In this document: positions 1 to 11,837 of the stretch, in pieces
Position numbering within the stretch: position 1 is the first letter of the stretch
Layout: every line of letters begins with the position of its first letter
DNA from: Ailurus styani
Lineage: Eukaryota > Chordata > Mammalia > Carnivora > Ailuridae
Reading direction: 5' to 3'
Assembly (NCBI GenBank): GCA_002007465.1
Contig: LNAC01001850.1
Coordinates: 1 to 64,000 of the forward strand
Length of the DNA stretch: 64,000 nt
The notes under the pieces: generated by a model
What the model saw: only the letters and a program-made list of their open reading frames with translations
Told to the model about the DNA's origin: nothing
The model's database searches: none
Translations under genes and position numbers: made by a program

Positions 1-51
1 TGACCTGAGCCGAAGGCAGAGGCTTTAACCCACTGAGCCACCCAGGCGCCC
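1..51 (-). mobile_element. CAN-SINE (SINEC), cut by window edge
   Basis: Reverse complement of a SINEC head, ending in the GGCGCCTGGGTGGCTCAG motif. The rest of the element lies left of the window. SINEC elements are tRNA-derived, Pol III transcribed and mobilised by L1. Confidence 0.85.
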
Positions 52-461
52 TATACATATTCTTTAGAAAAAAATATCTATTCAAATATTTTTACTGAAA
101 ATAAAGTCAGGTTGTTTGATTTGTTTTTGACTTTTTAAAGTTTTTTTGTGTGCTCTTGGTATAAAATTCTTATTTATTGTATGTTTTTGAAATATTTTCT
201 CCCATTCTTTTATTTGTCCTTTAACACTTTTGATAATGATCTTTCCTCCAAAAAAGTTTTCAAAGTCAATGAATTCAATTTATGTGTTTTTATTTTCCTT
301 TGTTGCTTGAGCTCTTTGTGTTCAATTTAAGAGTCTATTGCTAATACAAGATAATGAATATTTGCCCATATTATTTCTTCTATATATTAATTTTTCTTTA
401 TGGTATGAGGCAGGACCCATCTCCTTTGTTTTACATGTGGGCATCTAGTTGCTACAGAACA

Positions 462-674
462 TTCTTTAAAATGTTTATTTATTTCTTTTAGAGAGAGAGA
501 AAGAAAGAATGAGTGAAAGTAGGGTAGAAGGAGAGGGAGAGAGAGAGAATGTCAGGAAGGCTCTGTGCTAAGCATGGAACCCAACGTGGTGCTTGATCTC
601 ACAACCCTGAGATCATGATCCGAGTTAAAACCAAGAGTCAGGCAATTAACTGACTCAGCTACCCAGGCACCCCC
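462..674 (-). mobile_element. CAN-SINE, older, inside L1M
   Basis: An antisense SINE with a T-rich start, a GA-rich block (reverse of the CT-rich region) and a head ending in ACCCAGGCACCCC. It is more diverged than the SINE at 20910-21092. Confidence 0.75.
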
Positions 675-764
675 AGAAATATTTGCTAAATACACTATTC
701 TTTACTGATAAAGCGGACTTGGAACTTTTGTCAAAATTCATTTTGCAAGGAGGTGTCTAGGGTT

Positions 765-842
765 ATTTATATCCTCTCAATTCCATTTCATATGTATATA
801 TGTGTATATATACACATGAAATGGAATTGAGAGGATATAAAT
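765..842. repeat. Perfect 27-bp inverted repeat with AT-rich loop
   Basis: Bases 765-791 and 816-842 are exact reverse complements, separated by 24 bases of TATA/GTGTATATATACAC sequence that is itself largely palindromic. It lies in the antisense L1M next to TA-rich microsatellite sequence. Confidence 0.9.
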
Positions 843-972
843 ACATATATACATATATATCATATATATCATACATATATATCACATATATGTACATATA
901 TACATATATATGTATATATATGGTAGTTGAAAGATTTAGATGATAGATAGATGATAGATAGATAGATAGATA
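843..972. repeat. TA-rich tract and (GATA)n microsatellite
   Basis: Bases 843-922 are imperfect TATATAC/CATATA units. Bases 938-972 are imperfect GATA/GATGATA units. Confidence 0.85.
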
Positions 973-1071
973 GCTCCTTATTCAATACCACCTGTTTTTT
1001 GATTACCATAGCTTTGCAATAAATTTAGCAATGGGAAATCATGACTTCTCCAAATTTGTTCATCAATTTCA

Positions 1072-1254
1072 TTTTTTTAAAGATTTATTTGATTTATTTG
1101 AGGTAACAAGTGCGAGAGCAGGAGTGGGGGAGCAGATGGAGAGGGAGAAGCAGATTTCAGACTGAGTAGGGAGCCCAATATGGGGCTCAATTACAGGACC
1201 CCAGAATCATGGCCCAAGTCAAAGCCAGATACCTAACTAATTCCACCCAGGCAC
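1072..1254 (-). mobile_element. CAN-SINE, older
   Basis: Antisense SINE with T-rich start, GA-rich middle, a body with GTAGGGAGCCC and a decayed head ending CCACCCAGGCAC. Confidence 0.7.
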
Positions 1255-1274
1255 GACTCAAAAATATTTTTTTA

Positions 1275-1477
1275 GGGACGCCTGTGTGTCTCAGTTGGTT
1301 AATCAGCTGCCTTTGGCTCAGGTCATGATCCCAGGGTTCAGGGGTCGAGTACCACATTGGGATCCTTCCTCGGCAGGGAGCCTGCTTCTCTCTCTGCCTC
1401 TGCCTGCCACTCTGCCTGCTTGTGTTCTCTCTCTCTCTCTCTCTCTGACAAATAAATAGATAAAATCTTAAAAAAAT
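1275..1477 (+). mobile_element. CAN-SINE
   Basis: Complete sense SINE: head GGGACGCCTGTGTGTCTCAG, CAGGTCATGATCCCAGGG, a CT repeat, and the tail AAATAGATAAAATCTTAAAAAAA. Confidence 0.85.
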
Positions 1478-2954
1478 AGTTTTTATTATTATTTTTAATT
1501 CAGGGCCTCTTTCGATCCAGATAAATTTGAACACCAACTTCCCTCCCCACTCTAAAAAATCCTTTGGAATTGTGACAGTGATTTCATTGACTATGCAGAT
1601 CATTTGGGTAATTTTGGCATCTAAGTAGTACCAAAATTTCTTATCTATGGATTTGTGATTCTTTCCATTTATTGACATCTTGAATATTTTTCAGATGTGC
1701 TCTGTAGTTTTCAGTGTGTAATTATATTACCTCCTTGCTTAAACATACTTCCCCTTGGTAAATTTTTCTAGATGCTATTATAAATAGAATTACTTTCTTA
1801 ACATATTTTTAGGTTGTTTCTTGCAGCTGCATTGACAAAAAACTAATTTTTGTGTTTTGATCAAGCCTATGAATTTGTTTGATTCACAATTCTGTCAACT
1901 TTCTTGTTTTTTTTTTTCCCCTACATTGGGTATCATGTCATCTCTGAATAGAATTTGTTTTACTTTTTCTTTTCCTATTTAGATGTCCTTTATTTCTTGT
2001 TCTTGTATTATTGCTTCAGATAGAGCTTTCCCTAAAATGGTTGAATAGCAGTGGCAAAAAGCAACCTTGTCCTTTTCCTGAATTTAGGGAGAAAGCTTGC
2101 ACTTTTTCTCACTAGGTATAATGTAAGCTTTGGATTTTGCATAATTTCCCATGCTTATGTTGAGGCCATTTCCTTATATTTATTTTTATTAATGTTTTTA
2201 ACATGAAAGAGTGATGGATTTATTTATATGCCTTTTCTGAGTCATTCGAGATGATAATGTAGGTTTCAACCTTTATTCCACTATTATATTGGTTTATGTT
2301 TTTAGGCTGAAACACTCCTGTCTTCCTGGGAAAATCCCACTTGGTCACAGTACAAAATTATTTTAATATGCTGTTTAATATGCTTTTGGATTTAGTTTGC
2401 TAGGATTTTGTTGTGAAGTATTTGCCTTAATATTCTTAAGGATATTAGACTATATCAGGTTTTGGTATCAGGGTAATGCTTGGTTCATAAAATGAGTCAT
2501 GGAGTATTCTGGCCTCTATTATTTTTTGGAAGAATGTGTAAATTATGGTTGTTAATTCTTTAAATATTTGGCAGAATTCACCACTAAAGCCACAAGACCC
2601 TTTTTTGGAAGGTTTTTGTTTACTTACCCAATTTCTCTACTTTTTTATTGTTCTATTGTGATTTCATAGTTTGTTTTAAGTCAGTTTGGATAATTTTTCT
2701 TTCTGTAAATTTTGTTCAATATATTCAATTTTTGACATACAATTGTTCATAATATTCTCACAGTACCTTTGATTTATGTAATGTCAATAGTATTGTCACC
2801 CTTTGTATGAATTAAGTTGTTTCTTCTTTTCTCTTCTCAGACTAGCCAAAATATTTAAATATTTTATCTTTTTAATGTACCAATATTCAAAATTTCATTA
2901 TGTTTGTATTCCTTATCATTTCTTTTCTTCTCTTACCTTTTCATTTAGTTTTTT

Positions 2955-3159
2955 AAAATGTATTTTTATTTTTTATATATTTGACAGAGAGAGAGACAGG
3001 CACAGAGAGAACAAGCTGCGGGAGCAGCAGAGGGAGAGGGAGAGGGAGAAGCTGGCTATCCACTAACCAGGAATACTGATATGGAGCTCACTCCAGGACC
3101 CTGGGATTATAACCTGAGCCAAAGGTAGTGATGTAACCAACTCAGCCACCCAGGCACCC
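2955..3159 (-). mobile_element. CAN-SINE
   Basis: Antisense SINE with a GAGAGAGAGACAGG block and a head ending AGCCACCCAGGCACCCC, nested in the ancient L1. Confidence 0.8.
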
Positions 3160-3225
3160 CATTATTTTTATTTTCTTACACTTACTAAGGTATAATTTTA
3201 TTTATCTGAGGTTGTTCTTCCTTTT

Positions 3226-3419
3226 TTAAAAAAGATTTTATTTATTTATTTGACAGAGAGAGATAGAGTGAGAGAAGGAACACAAGCAGGGGGAGTGGGG
3301 AAGGGAGAAGCAGTCCTCTTGCTGAGCAGGGAGCCTGATGCAAGGTTCAATCCCAGGACCCAAGGACCATGACCTGAGCCAAAGGCAGATGCTTAGTGAC
3401 TGAGCCACCCAGGTGTCCC
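3226..3419 (-). mobile_element. CAN-SINE
   Basis: Antisense SINE starting AAGATTTTATTTATTTATTT, with GAGCAGGGAGCCTGATGC and a head ending GAGCCACCCAGGTGTCCC. It is fairly well preserved. Confidence 0.85.
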
Positions 3420-3663
3420 AAGTTTTTCTTCTTTTCTTTTTTTATGGAGGATTTTACAACTATATATTTTTCTCTGACAACTATATTAAGGCATACCATA
3501 AGCCTGTTATGTTGTGGGGAGGTATTTGTTTTTCATTCATCCCTATTTTATAATTCTTAGAGCAGTTTTTTAGCTCTTTATAGTTTTTTTATATTTTCTA
3601 AATTTTCCAATTGACACTTAAAAATTCTTTCTATGAATTCAATCTTTTCCTTTTGTATTCTAT

Positions 3664-3775
3664 TTTTTATTGTGCTATGTTAGTCACCAAACAATACATC
3701 ATTAGTTTTTGATGTAGTATTCCAAGATTCTTTGTTTATGTATAACACCCAGGGCTCCATGCAAATATGACTATT
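3664..3775 (-). mobile_element. L1 3'-end fragment, antisense
   Basis: Reverse complement of the carnivore L1 3' terminus. It contains the ATCATTAGTTTTTGATGTAG and TATAACACCCAGGGCTCCATG phrases that recur at 7413, 30600 and 25190. About 110 bp, severely 5' truncated. Confidence 0.75.
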
Positions 3776-3984
3776 TGTCAGTTGAAACTCTGCTGTACAT
3801 TTGTAACATCATGCTTCCTGAGAATAAAACCAATTTGCATTTTAAAATAGTCAAAACACAAAAACTTTTAAAATAATATTTCCTTTGTTCATTGGATGTT
3901 CCAATTTTTATTTTTTATATTTTCAATATCCATAGCTATCTCTTTACTTATTTTATTATTTTATTTTATATATCTTAATTTTAT

Positions 3985-5220
3985 TTTTTTCAGTGTTCTA
4001 AGAGTCATTGTTTATGCACCACACACACTGCTCCATGAAATAGGCGCCCTCCTTAATACTCACCACCAGGCTCACCCATCCCCCACTCCTCTTCCCTCCA
4101 AAACCCTCAGTTTGTTTCTCAGAGTCCACAGTTTCTCATGGTTCATCTGTCCTGCCCCCATTTCCCCCCAATTGACTTTCCTTTCCTTCTCCTAGTGTTC
4201 TCCATTTTGTACATTATGTTCCAAAAGTAAGTGAAACCATATGATAATTGAATTTCTCTGCTTAACCTATTTCACTCAGCATAATCTCCTCCAGACCCAT
4301 CGATGTTGATACAAAAAAATTGGGTATTCATCCTTTCCAGTGCCTGAGTAATATTCCACTGTATATGTGGACCACATCTTCTTTATCCATTTGTTTGTTG
4401 AAGGGCATCTCAGCTCTTTCCATAGTTCAGCTATTATGGACATTGTTGCTATGAACATTTGGGGTTCATATGGTCCTTCTTTTCACTACATCTCTTTCTT
4501 TGGGATACATACACAGGAGTGCAATTGCAGGGTTTTAGGGTAACTCTATTTTTAATTTTTTGAGGAATCTCCACACTGTTTTCCAAAGTGGCTGCACTAA
4601 CTTGCATTCCCACCAGCAGTGTAACAGGATTCCCCTTTCTCAACACCCTCTCCAACATTTGTTCTTTCTTGCCTTGTTAATTTTTGGCATAATAACTGGT
4701 GTAAAATGGTATCTCAACGTGGTTCTGATTTGAATTTCCCTGATGGCTAATGATGATGAAAATTTTTTTCATGTGTCTGCTAGCCATTTATTTGTCTTCA
4801 TTGGAGAAGTGTCTGTTCATTTCTTCTGCCCATTTTTTTTGTCTGGATTATATGTTTTTTAGAGGTTGAGATTGAGGACTTCTTTATAGATCTTGGATAT
4901 CAGCCCTTTGTAGTGTCATTAGTGAATATCTTCTCCCATTTCGTGGGTTGCCACTTTGTTTTGTTGACTGTTTCTTTTGCTGTGCAGAAGCTTTTTAACT
5001 TGATGAAGTCACAAAAGTTCATTTTTGCTTTTGTTTCCCTTGCCTTTGGAGACATTTCTTGAAAGATGTTGCTGTGACTGATGTCAAAGAAGTTATTGCC
5101 TATGTTCTCCCCTAGGATTTTGATGGATTCCTGTTTCACATTGAGGTCTTTCATCCCTTTAGAGTTTATCTTCGATTATGGTGTAAAAGAATGGTCAGTT
5201 TATCTTCTGTAGCTCAGAGT
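3985..5220 (-). mobile_element. Carnivore L1 3' portion, antisense, 5' truncated
   Basis: Minus-strand L1 with 3'UTR at 3985-4270 and the ORF2 C-terminal region up to about 5220. It carries the usual phrases CACATCTTCTTTATCCATTTG and GAATCTCCACACTGTTTTCCA. Only short open stretches remain (69-84 codons at 4449-4658 and 4900-5154). It is an inactive pseudogene copy. Confidence 0.8.
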
Positions 5221-5254
5221 CTGTTTCTTGGTCTCTCTCTCTCTCTTTTTCTGC

Positions 5255-5400
5255 CATATGATCATTTGTTTTGTTTATTAAATTCCAGATATGAGTGAGA
5301 TTATAAGGTATTTTCTTTCTCTAACTGATTTGTATCATTTATTATAACCCTTTCTAGTTCTAGCCATGTTTTTTTTTAAATGGCATGATTTCATCTTTTT
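5255..5400 (-). mobile_element. L1 3'-end fragment, antisense
   Basis: Diverged match to the L1 region just downstream of ORF2 (the GATTATAAGGTATTTTCTTTCTCT and CTAGCCATG phrases). It runs into the AT microsatellite. Confidence 0.5.
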
Positions 5401-5403
5401 ATG

Positions 5404-5405
<2 letters not shown>

Positions 5406-5455
<50 letters not shown>
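5406..5455. repeat. (AT)n microsatellite
   Basis: About 50 bp of pure AT dinucleotides. It lies where this L1 family carries a short TATATATA tract. Confidence 0.95.
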
Positions 5456-5458
<3 letters not shown>

Positions 5459-5465
5459 TTAACTC

Positions 5466-5599
5466 TGGTCATTATCTCAGTGTTCTGAGATGGAGCTTTT
5501 TATTGGGCTCCCTGTTAAGAGGAGAACCTGCTGATCCCACACCAGTTCCCACACTTGTGCTCTCTCTCTCCAAATAAAATAATGAATCTTAAAAAAAGA
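5466..5599 (+). mobile_element. CAN-SINE, degenerate 3' part
   Basis: Recognisable as GGTCATTATCTCAG, GGCTCCCTGTTAAGAGG, a short CT block and AAATAAAATAATGAATCTTAAAAAAAG. The head is missing or decayed. Confidence 0.55.
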
Positions 5600-6400
5600 C
5601 CTATAAAAACTATAAAAAGTCTAGAAAAGAACAGAGACAGGAATTTATGTGACACGTTTTTAGATATGTTTCCTCAGGCAAAGAAAATAAAAGAAAATTA
5701 AACTATCCAGACTGTACCAAAAGGAAAAGCATCTGCACAGTGAAGCAAACTCTCAAGAAAACAAAAAAGGCAACGTACAGAATAGGAAAAAAAATATTTG
5801 CAAATGACATATCTGCTGAAGTGTTACTATCTGATACATATATGGAAATCACACAATTCAACACCCCAAAAAACAAATAATTCAATTTGGAAAATGGATA
5901 GAAGATATGAGCAGACATTTCTTCAGAGCAGACATCAAAATGGCCAAAAAACACGTGAGAAGATGTTCCACATTACTCAAAATCAAAGAGATGCAAAACA
6001 AAATTATAATGAAGCATCACCTCACACCTGTCAGAATGGTTAAAATCAAAAAGACTAGAAAGGGACGCCTGGGTAGCTCAACTGGTTAAGCAGCTGCCTT
6101 TGACTCAGGTCATGATCCCAGGGTCCTGGGATTGAGTCTCTCATCAGGTTCCTTGCTCAGCAGGGAGCCTGCTTCCTTCTCTGCCTCTGCTTGCCACTTC
6201 GCGTGCTTCTGCTCTCTCTCTCTCTCTCTCTGACAAATAAACAAATAAAATATTTTAAAAAACAAAACAAAACAAAAAACAAACAAAAACCCCCACAAAA
6301 AACTAACAAAAAAACCCACAAAAAGACTAGAAAGAGTAAGTGTTTGCAAGGATGTGGAAAAAAAAGGAAATTCCTTGCACTGTTGGAGGGATTATGTTTT
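5600..6400 (+). mobile_element. Old L1 ORF2 C-terminal fragment, sense, split by a SINE
   Basis: Matches the L1 ORF2 3' region, with GGCAACGTACAGAATAGG, CAGACATTTCTTCAGAGCAG and CTCACACCTGTCAGAATGG. The text continues after the SINE at 6063-6319 with GCAAGGATGTGGAAAA. Open stretches are about 60-81 codons. Confidence 0.7.
6063..6319 (+). mobile_element. CAN-SINE with 15-bp target-site duplication
   Basis: Sense SINE with a normal head and CT block and an expanded A-rich tail (AAAACAAAAC units). AAAAAGACTAGAAAG occurs at both 6048-6062 and 6320-6334, marking insertion into the older L1. Confidence 0.85.
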
Positions 6401-6479
6401 ATTAAATCTCTTCTGCAGGTCTGTCCTTGGATTGGAGGTTTTAATCAATTTACATTTGAAGTAAATAGTGATAAATAGA

Positions 6480-7620
6480 CTTTTGCCATTGTGTTATGTG
6501 TTTATGTTTTAAATGTTTTTCTGTTTCTCATTGCCTCCATTTTAGCCTATTTTGTGTTTATTTTATTTTTTGTAGGATTCCTATTTTATCATTCCTTTTC
6601 TCATTTTTTCTGTCTATACAGTTTAACAATATCTTCATAGTGCTTACATTTGGCACCCTAAATTTATAAAAATCTCTTAAATTTGTAACAACCTAACTTT
6701 AATAAGATACAAAAGTCTCTTCCTATACAGCACCATTCTCCCAAACTTTACATTGTTGCATTCATAAATTACATCATTATCATTTTTATAATAATAAGTT
6801 TTCCTTAATATATAATTATTATTTTTTGCCCAATATCTTGGATTTATATTTTTTGTATTTGTCTTTTCAGTCCTATAAAAATTTTTAAAAAGTGGATCTA
6901 CAAATAAAATTCATAATAGTAATAATTTTTTCTATTTCCCTGTATATTTATGTGTAATAGAAATTGTTATTTCTTTCAACTGCAATCCAATGTTCTTCCA
7001 CATTCACTTTAAAAAAGAAACTACTATTAGTATTTATTCTAAATTAAGTCAAGGTGTAATATACTCCCTCAAATTCTGTTTATCTGGGAATAGCTCAGCT
7101 TCTTCTTCATATTCAAAGGATATTTTTGCTAGAATCATTATTCTTTGTTGGCAGTTTAAAAAAAAGTATTTTGTCTCTTAAGACAAGTCATTCTACTATA
7201 TTCTTTTTGACCTCAATGATTTACAAGGAAAAAATCACTATGATCTTTTTAAGGATATCTTGTAAATACTAAGTGAATTTTCCCTTGCAGTTTTCAAAGT
7301 TTTCTCTTTCTCCAGCTTCCAAAAGTTTGATTAAAATGTGTTTGAGTTGGGTTTAAGTTTCTTCTATTTGGAGTTTTTATACACCTTGAATTAGGTTCAT
7401 ATCTTTATCTTTTTTTTTAGTTATGTTATGTTAGCCACCATACAGTACATCATTAGTTTTTCATTTAGTGTTCCATGATTCATTGTTTGTGTGTAATACT
7501 CTGTCCTCCATGCAATATGTGCCCTCCTTAATAGGCTGATGATGGATATTAAGGTTCATATCTTTCATTAAATTGAGAATTTTTAGCCATTATTTCTCTA
7601 AATAATTGTTCAATCTTTTA
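6480..7620 (-). mobile_element. Possible ancient L1 5'/ORF1 region, antisense
   Basis: Bases 7080-7406 and 7566-7620 resemble the reverse complement of the L1M ORF1 area (CAGTTTTCAAAGTTTTCTCTTTCTCC, then TTTGATTAAAATGTGTTTGAGT). Between 6480 and 7080 similarity is weak and it may be ordinary AT-rich DNA. Confidence 0.4.
7407..7551 (-). mobile_element. Tiny 5'-truncated L1 insertion with 14-bp target-site duplication
   Basis: About 145 bp of antisense L1 3' end with its T-rich start. AGGTTCATATCTTT is present at 7393-7406 and 7552-7565, so this is a distinct insertion into an older sequence. Confidence 0.85.
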
Positions 7621-7639
7621 GATAGATGGGTAGATAGAT

Positions 7640-8200
7640 ACATGGATAGGTAAATAATTGAATAACAAGATTTTGAAAATTACAAAGCCCCACAATCTGT
7701 TATCTTAAAGTTTAAGGGCCAAAAAATAGACAGTTGTTTAGCTCCACTTTAAACTCAAAGGGCTGACAACCAGGTCAGGCAGTGATGTAAGTCTCAGTCC
7801 AAGCCCAAATGCCTGACAATAGGAAGAACTCTGAGGTTAATCATGGTTTGAGTACAGAGTGCCAAGAATCAGTAACTTTAATGTGCAAGGACAGGAGAAA
7901 ATGGATTCTTCCCTGGCCTTTTGTTCTATGCAGGCCATAATTGGGTTGGACAATGGTCATCCACATTGATGAAGGTGATTATCTTGACTCAGGTTATCCA
8001 TTAAAATGCTAATCTTTTCAAGAAACAACCTCATGAGGGTGCCTGGATGGCTCAGTGGGTTAAGACTCTCCATGCAGATCAGGTCATGAACTCAGGGTCT
8101 GGGATCGAGCTGCACATCTGGCTCTCTTCTCAGCAGGGAGCCTGTTTCACCCACTCTCTCTGCCTGCCTCTCTGCCTACCTGTGATCTCTCTCTCTCTAA

Positions 8201-8251
<51 letters not shown>

Positions 8252-8370
8252 AATCTTAAAAAAAGAAAGAAACACCCTCACCGACTCACCCAGAAACAAC
8301 ATTCTACAAACTATTTGGGTATTTCTTAACCCTAGCTTTGATACACATGATTATCCATCAGAATACAAAC
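7640..8370 (+). other. Diverged interspersed-repeat-like sequence split by a SINE
   Basis: Text such as TGACTCAGGTTATCCATTAAAATGCTAATC before the SINE, and GAAACACCCTCACCGACTCACC with TTTGGGTATTTC after it, resembles the 3' end of an old mammalian repeat that I recall but cannot name safely. No coding potential was seen. Confidence 0.35.
8037..8262 (+). mobile_element. CAN-SINE with expanded (AAAT)n tail
   Basis: Sense SINE with a tail of about 14 AAAT repeats (roughly 8199-8253). It is flanked by near-identical AGAAACA(A/C)CCTCA copies at about 8021-8033 and 8268-8280, a target-site duplication with one difference. Confidence 0.85.
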
Positions 8371-9187
8371 AATGGTTGGCATCTGTACTCATGTCCTTAA
8401 AGCATCCTGAATCCACAAATACAGCTAACAGTAAGGTCATAATCCCATCTAACATTATACAACTCTCATGTATACAACCCAAAACAAATCAATTCATTCC
8501 CATACAATATGCAAAGTTATTGAGTGATGTTTACTATATACTAATATCCTATAACTTCAATTCTATGATGTAAAAATAACAATACTTAAATACTGATATA
8601 AAGTTAATACAGCTTATGTAACATGATCAGGGGAAAAAGGATGAAAAATGTTTTCTTAATATATGCATATATTCACAAAACATATTAATAACAAAATAAG
8701 GAGGAAATATTCATGATAATAAATTTCCTTATTTAATTAGCCATGTGGTTTTAGCTGATACTTAAAATTACCTTCTTGGACTGCCTATCCTGTAGTCCCT
8801 TTGTCCTCAAAAAGTCCTTCAGCTGATGGTCATTCTCTATCTATTGGGTAAACCTAACGTTCATTCGTGATGGGTCTGGGCCATAAGTAGTTCTGCTTGA
8901 ATAGTAGCCCTACTTGAATTCTTGAACTGGGCTCTTGTAGTTTTCCATTGACCTTAATTGCAGGGCTCAGTAATACTAAGTGATAACCCGAGTGATCTTC
9001 TGTATTCCAAACGTACATATTCTCATATTCTTTATCTCCATTGTAGCATCACAGTCCAATGCACATTGGTAGTAAAGAACAGTCAGCCCCGTCAACACTG
9101 CTTTATTTTTTTGTTTTTGGTTTTGTCTTGTTTTGGTTGCTTGTTGACTCAGAAACATAGAGTCTCAAGTGGCTAGGTGGCAGTCAT
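8371..9187. other. No recognised feature
   Basis: AT-rich sequence with no long frame. Text near 8800-9110 may be decayed LTR-retrotransposon internal sequence, but no motif supports this. Confidence 0.3.
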
Positions 9188-9361
9188 TTTTTTAAGATTT
9201 CATTTATCCATTTGAGAGAGAGAGGACAAGCAGGGGCAGGCACTGGAGAAGCAGGCTGCCCGCTGAGCAGGGAATATAACACGAGGCTCAATCCCAGGAA
9301 CCCGAAATTGTGACGTGAGCTGAAGAAAGAAGTTTAACTGACTGAGACACCCAGGTGCCAC
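9188..9361 (-). mobile_element. CAN-SINE
   Basis: Antisense SINE with a GAGAGAGAGAGGACAAGCAG block, CCGCTGAGCAGGGA and a head ending ACACCCAGGTGCCAC. Confidence 0.8.
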
Positions 9362-9779
9362 AGCTGATGGCATTCTTAACTTCTAGCTCAGTGCACTTAT
9401 TCTTATGTCTCTTAATAGAAATATTCCTTTCTCTGGAACAAAGTCTTTCAGACCAACAGAGCATAAAGTCGTGAGAACAAAAAATTAAAATTTTGCTAAT
9501 GGCTCATGGTAATCATGAAGGCTGCCAATGCAATTTACATCTCTTTGGTTCCTAGATTTATGAATGATACCAGAAAAACAGCTCTGTGCATTTAATGCTA
9601 ATTTAGATCATGCACAGTCTTTAGGAGAAATTTGTACCAGTCCTGTGAATATTGTAACCTACTTGGTACTGTACCCAATTATTTAAAGATTAATTAGGAG
9701 TACCTGGATGGCTTATCCATAAGACAGGAGGTGGGGAAATTTTTGACTAAAATTCAGGGCCTTTTTAGAAATTTCTAAG

Positions 9780-10180
9780 TGTTCACTGGGCAGGAACATG
9801 TCGAGATGTTTCTTCTAAAGTAAATGGTGAATTGTTGCATCTGGACACTCCTACAACCAAGAAAGAGGCATAAAACTCAGTGGGCCCTTTTGAATCTGGT
9901 AGACAATACATTCCCCATTTCAGTGTGTTATTTCCTCTCATTTACAGATTCAGAAAGCTGCTTATTTTGTGTGGGACCCAGAATTACATCCAGGTTGTTG
10001 TGCAAGTTCCTTTTCCCACCACTCTGGTGGGACACAGTGACACTGTGGTCTCCTGAAATAAGCCTAGGTTCAGACACTCTTTGCAAAAGTCCTAAAAGTT
10101 CTGATTATTTTTTTTCTGCAATGCACATTTATCCTGCTAAAGCCTTATATCCCATTGGGAAATGCTGTAAGAAAGTTTGA
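9780..10180 (+). pseudogene. ERV-L-like pol remnant (reverse transcriptase/RNase H region)
   Basis: An open stretch of 118 codons (9824-10180) and its flanks resemble the pol region of ERV-L class endogenous retroviruses, where reverse transcriptase passes into RNase H: a connection-domain-like run of aromatic and arginine residues, a group ending LNLVDNTFP, and later CVGPRI. No catalytic reverse-transcriptase motif or LTR pair is visible. It is an old, 5' and 3' incomplete fragment with no apparent function. The assignment is from recall of family sequence and needs a profile search. Confidence 0.5.
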
Positions 10181-11837
10181 CAGAATCAATTTTCAGTAGT
10201 ATACTGGGGTTCATTCTCAAAGGAACCCAAATTGCCCTTATTTAATGACTTCTGGTCTGTAAACTGGTTCCAATCCAGAAATTGACTGAGGGACTGTGAT
10301 GCAATATTTTTTTATGATTTAACTTTGGTTTTTGTTTATCTGACCTAGAACATTTCAGTTTATATATATCAAGGAAGAATTTAGTAATCTTTGCATAAAT
10401 TTTACTTTTAGGAACACCATGATTAAATTGTCAATACCATAGGTGTGCAAGAGTCAGACTGTTCTAATTGCTCCATTATAGTAGCCATACCCACTTTGTT
10501 TTTTGAGATTTAGTGCCTCCACTTGACCCTTGCCACCCAGGGGTCTAAATGCTCCCACTGCATTTAAAATTTTTTAAGTAAGTGACTTCAATTATCACTG
10601 TAAATTCTGACTTAAAAAGGGTGATCACAAATTTCTTTAAGCATGCCTTTAAGTGGCTATTCTCACAAATATTTTGTTCAGAGTTGTTATGAAGATATGT
10701 CATCTTGACCTGCTTAGAAAGGGTGAGTGTGTCTTAAATGACCAGTTCATTCTAACATTCTAATCTCTCCAAACCACTGGAATTCTTGCTTCATATTAAA
10801 ATAAGGCATGCCAGCTAAATCCAATTCACTCACATTTTTTTATCTGTTTCATCCAACCAAACAAAGTGTTTCCTGACCTCTAGCATTGCAACATCAAATG
10901 CAGAATTTCATATAAATAAATTTGGTTTGTTCATATCAATAAATTTGACTAATCCAATTTTATGTTCCTTCTACAATTATTCTACACTCTTAATATCCTT
11001 TCCCACACACATTACACAAAATTTTGCTAGTCTGACAGGTCCTGAGGATAATTAGCATTATCTTGCAAAGCAATTGCCTCAGAGGAATCCATTATTATAC
11101 CCTTAAGCAATACAGAATGATCCCCTTAAGATGGACTTGGAAGGCAAATGTCACTGAGGGTGGGGATGCTACCACCACTGGGGTTGTGAAGTACACATCT
11201 CTTGTGGGTAGGCACAGCAAGTCTCCTGGAAGTGAGGAGGTCAAGTCTGTTGCAGATGAGGCGATTTCTTCCATTGGTTAAAAAAAAAGATTTTTCACAA
11301 TTTAGGGGCCAAATGTTCCTATTGACCAAGATCTCCTCACGCAGCCACTTTCAACTTATAGAATCACATTTTCCCCTGATACATGTTGTCACTTTAATAG
11401 TAGATGCCCTTGAATGTTGGGAGTTTAACTTCCATTTTAATTCTCCCTGTCAAAAGATGAGGTTCTGGGTTTGATTTTTATCAATATAAATCCTGCAGCT
11501 GCATGAAATTAGGGACTCATTTGAAGCACATATAGAATTCTTAGCTCATTTATGTGGCACTTGAGATGGGAATTCAAACCCCTGAGCCCATCCTTTTCCT
11601 TTGACACTTTGTCCAGTGACATTGTGAACAATTGGACAATACTATTACATTGTAAATTTTCAAAAAAAAAAGTTTTGAAAAACACCATATACAGTCAACC
11701 AAATACTTGTTTCTTATAAGTGGTTGATTTGGAATACACAAGGCAGATATTTTTCCTATCTCTTTAAAAAGTTCAAACAAACAAAATAATAAACAAGCAA
11801 ACAAAAACTAAAGTGGGACTGGACCAAATAAAAAGCG
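10181..11837. other. Unassigned, possibly decayed LTR-retrotransposon internal sequence
   Basis: About 1.65 kb with a composition and phrases (for instance near 10490-10740 and 11510-11630) suggestive of ERV internal sequence next to the pol-like piece. Orientation and family could not be established. The frames of 67-107 codons here have no recognisable domain. Confidence 0.3.

Larger units (their letters stand above)
52..3660 (-). mobile_element. Ancient L1 (L1M-type) ORF2 region, antisense, with nested SINEs
   Basis: Read on the minus strand this block follows the L1 ORF2 order from the endonuclease end (about 3.5 kb) through reverse transcriptase (2.0-2.7 kb) towards the C-terminal region (0.06-0.46 kb). 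It is recognised from conserved L1 phrases such as the TTCTCCCATTCTTT and CCTTGTCCTTTTCCTGA stretches. It is full of indels and stops and is much older than the SINEs inserted in it. Boundaries and subfamily are approximate. Confidence 0.6.
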
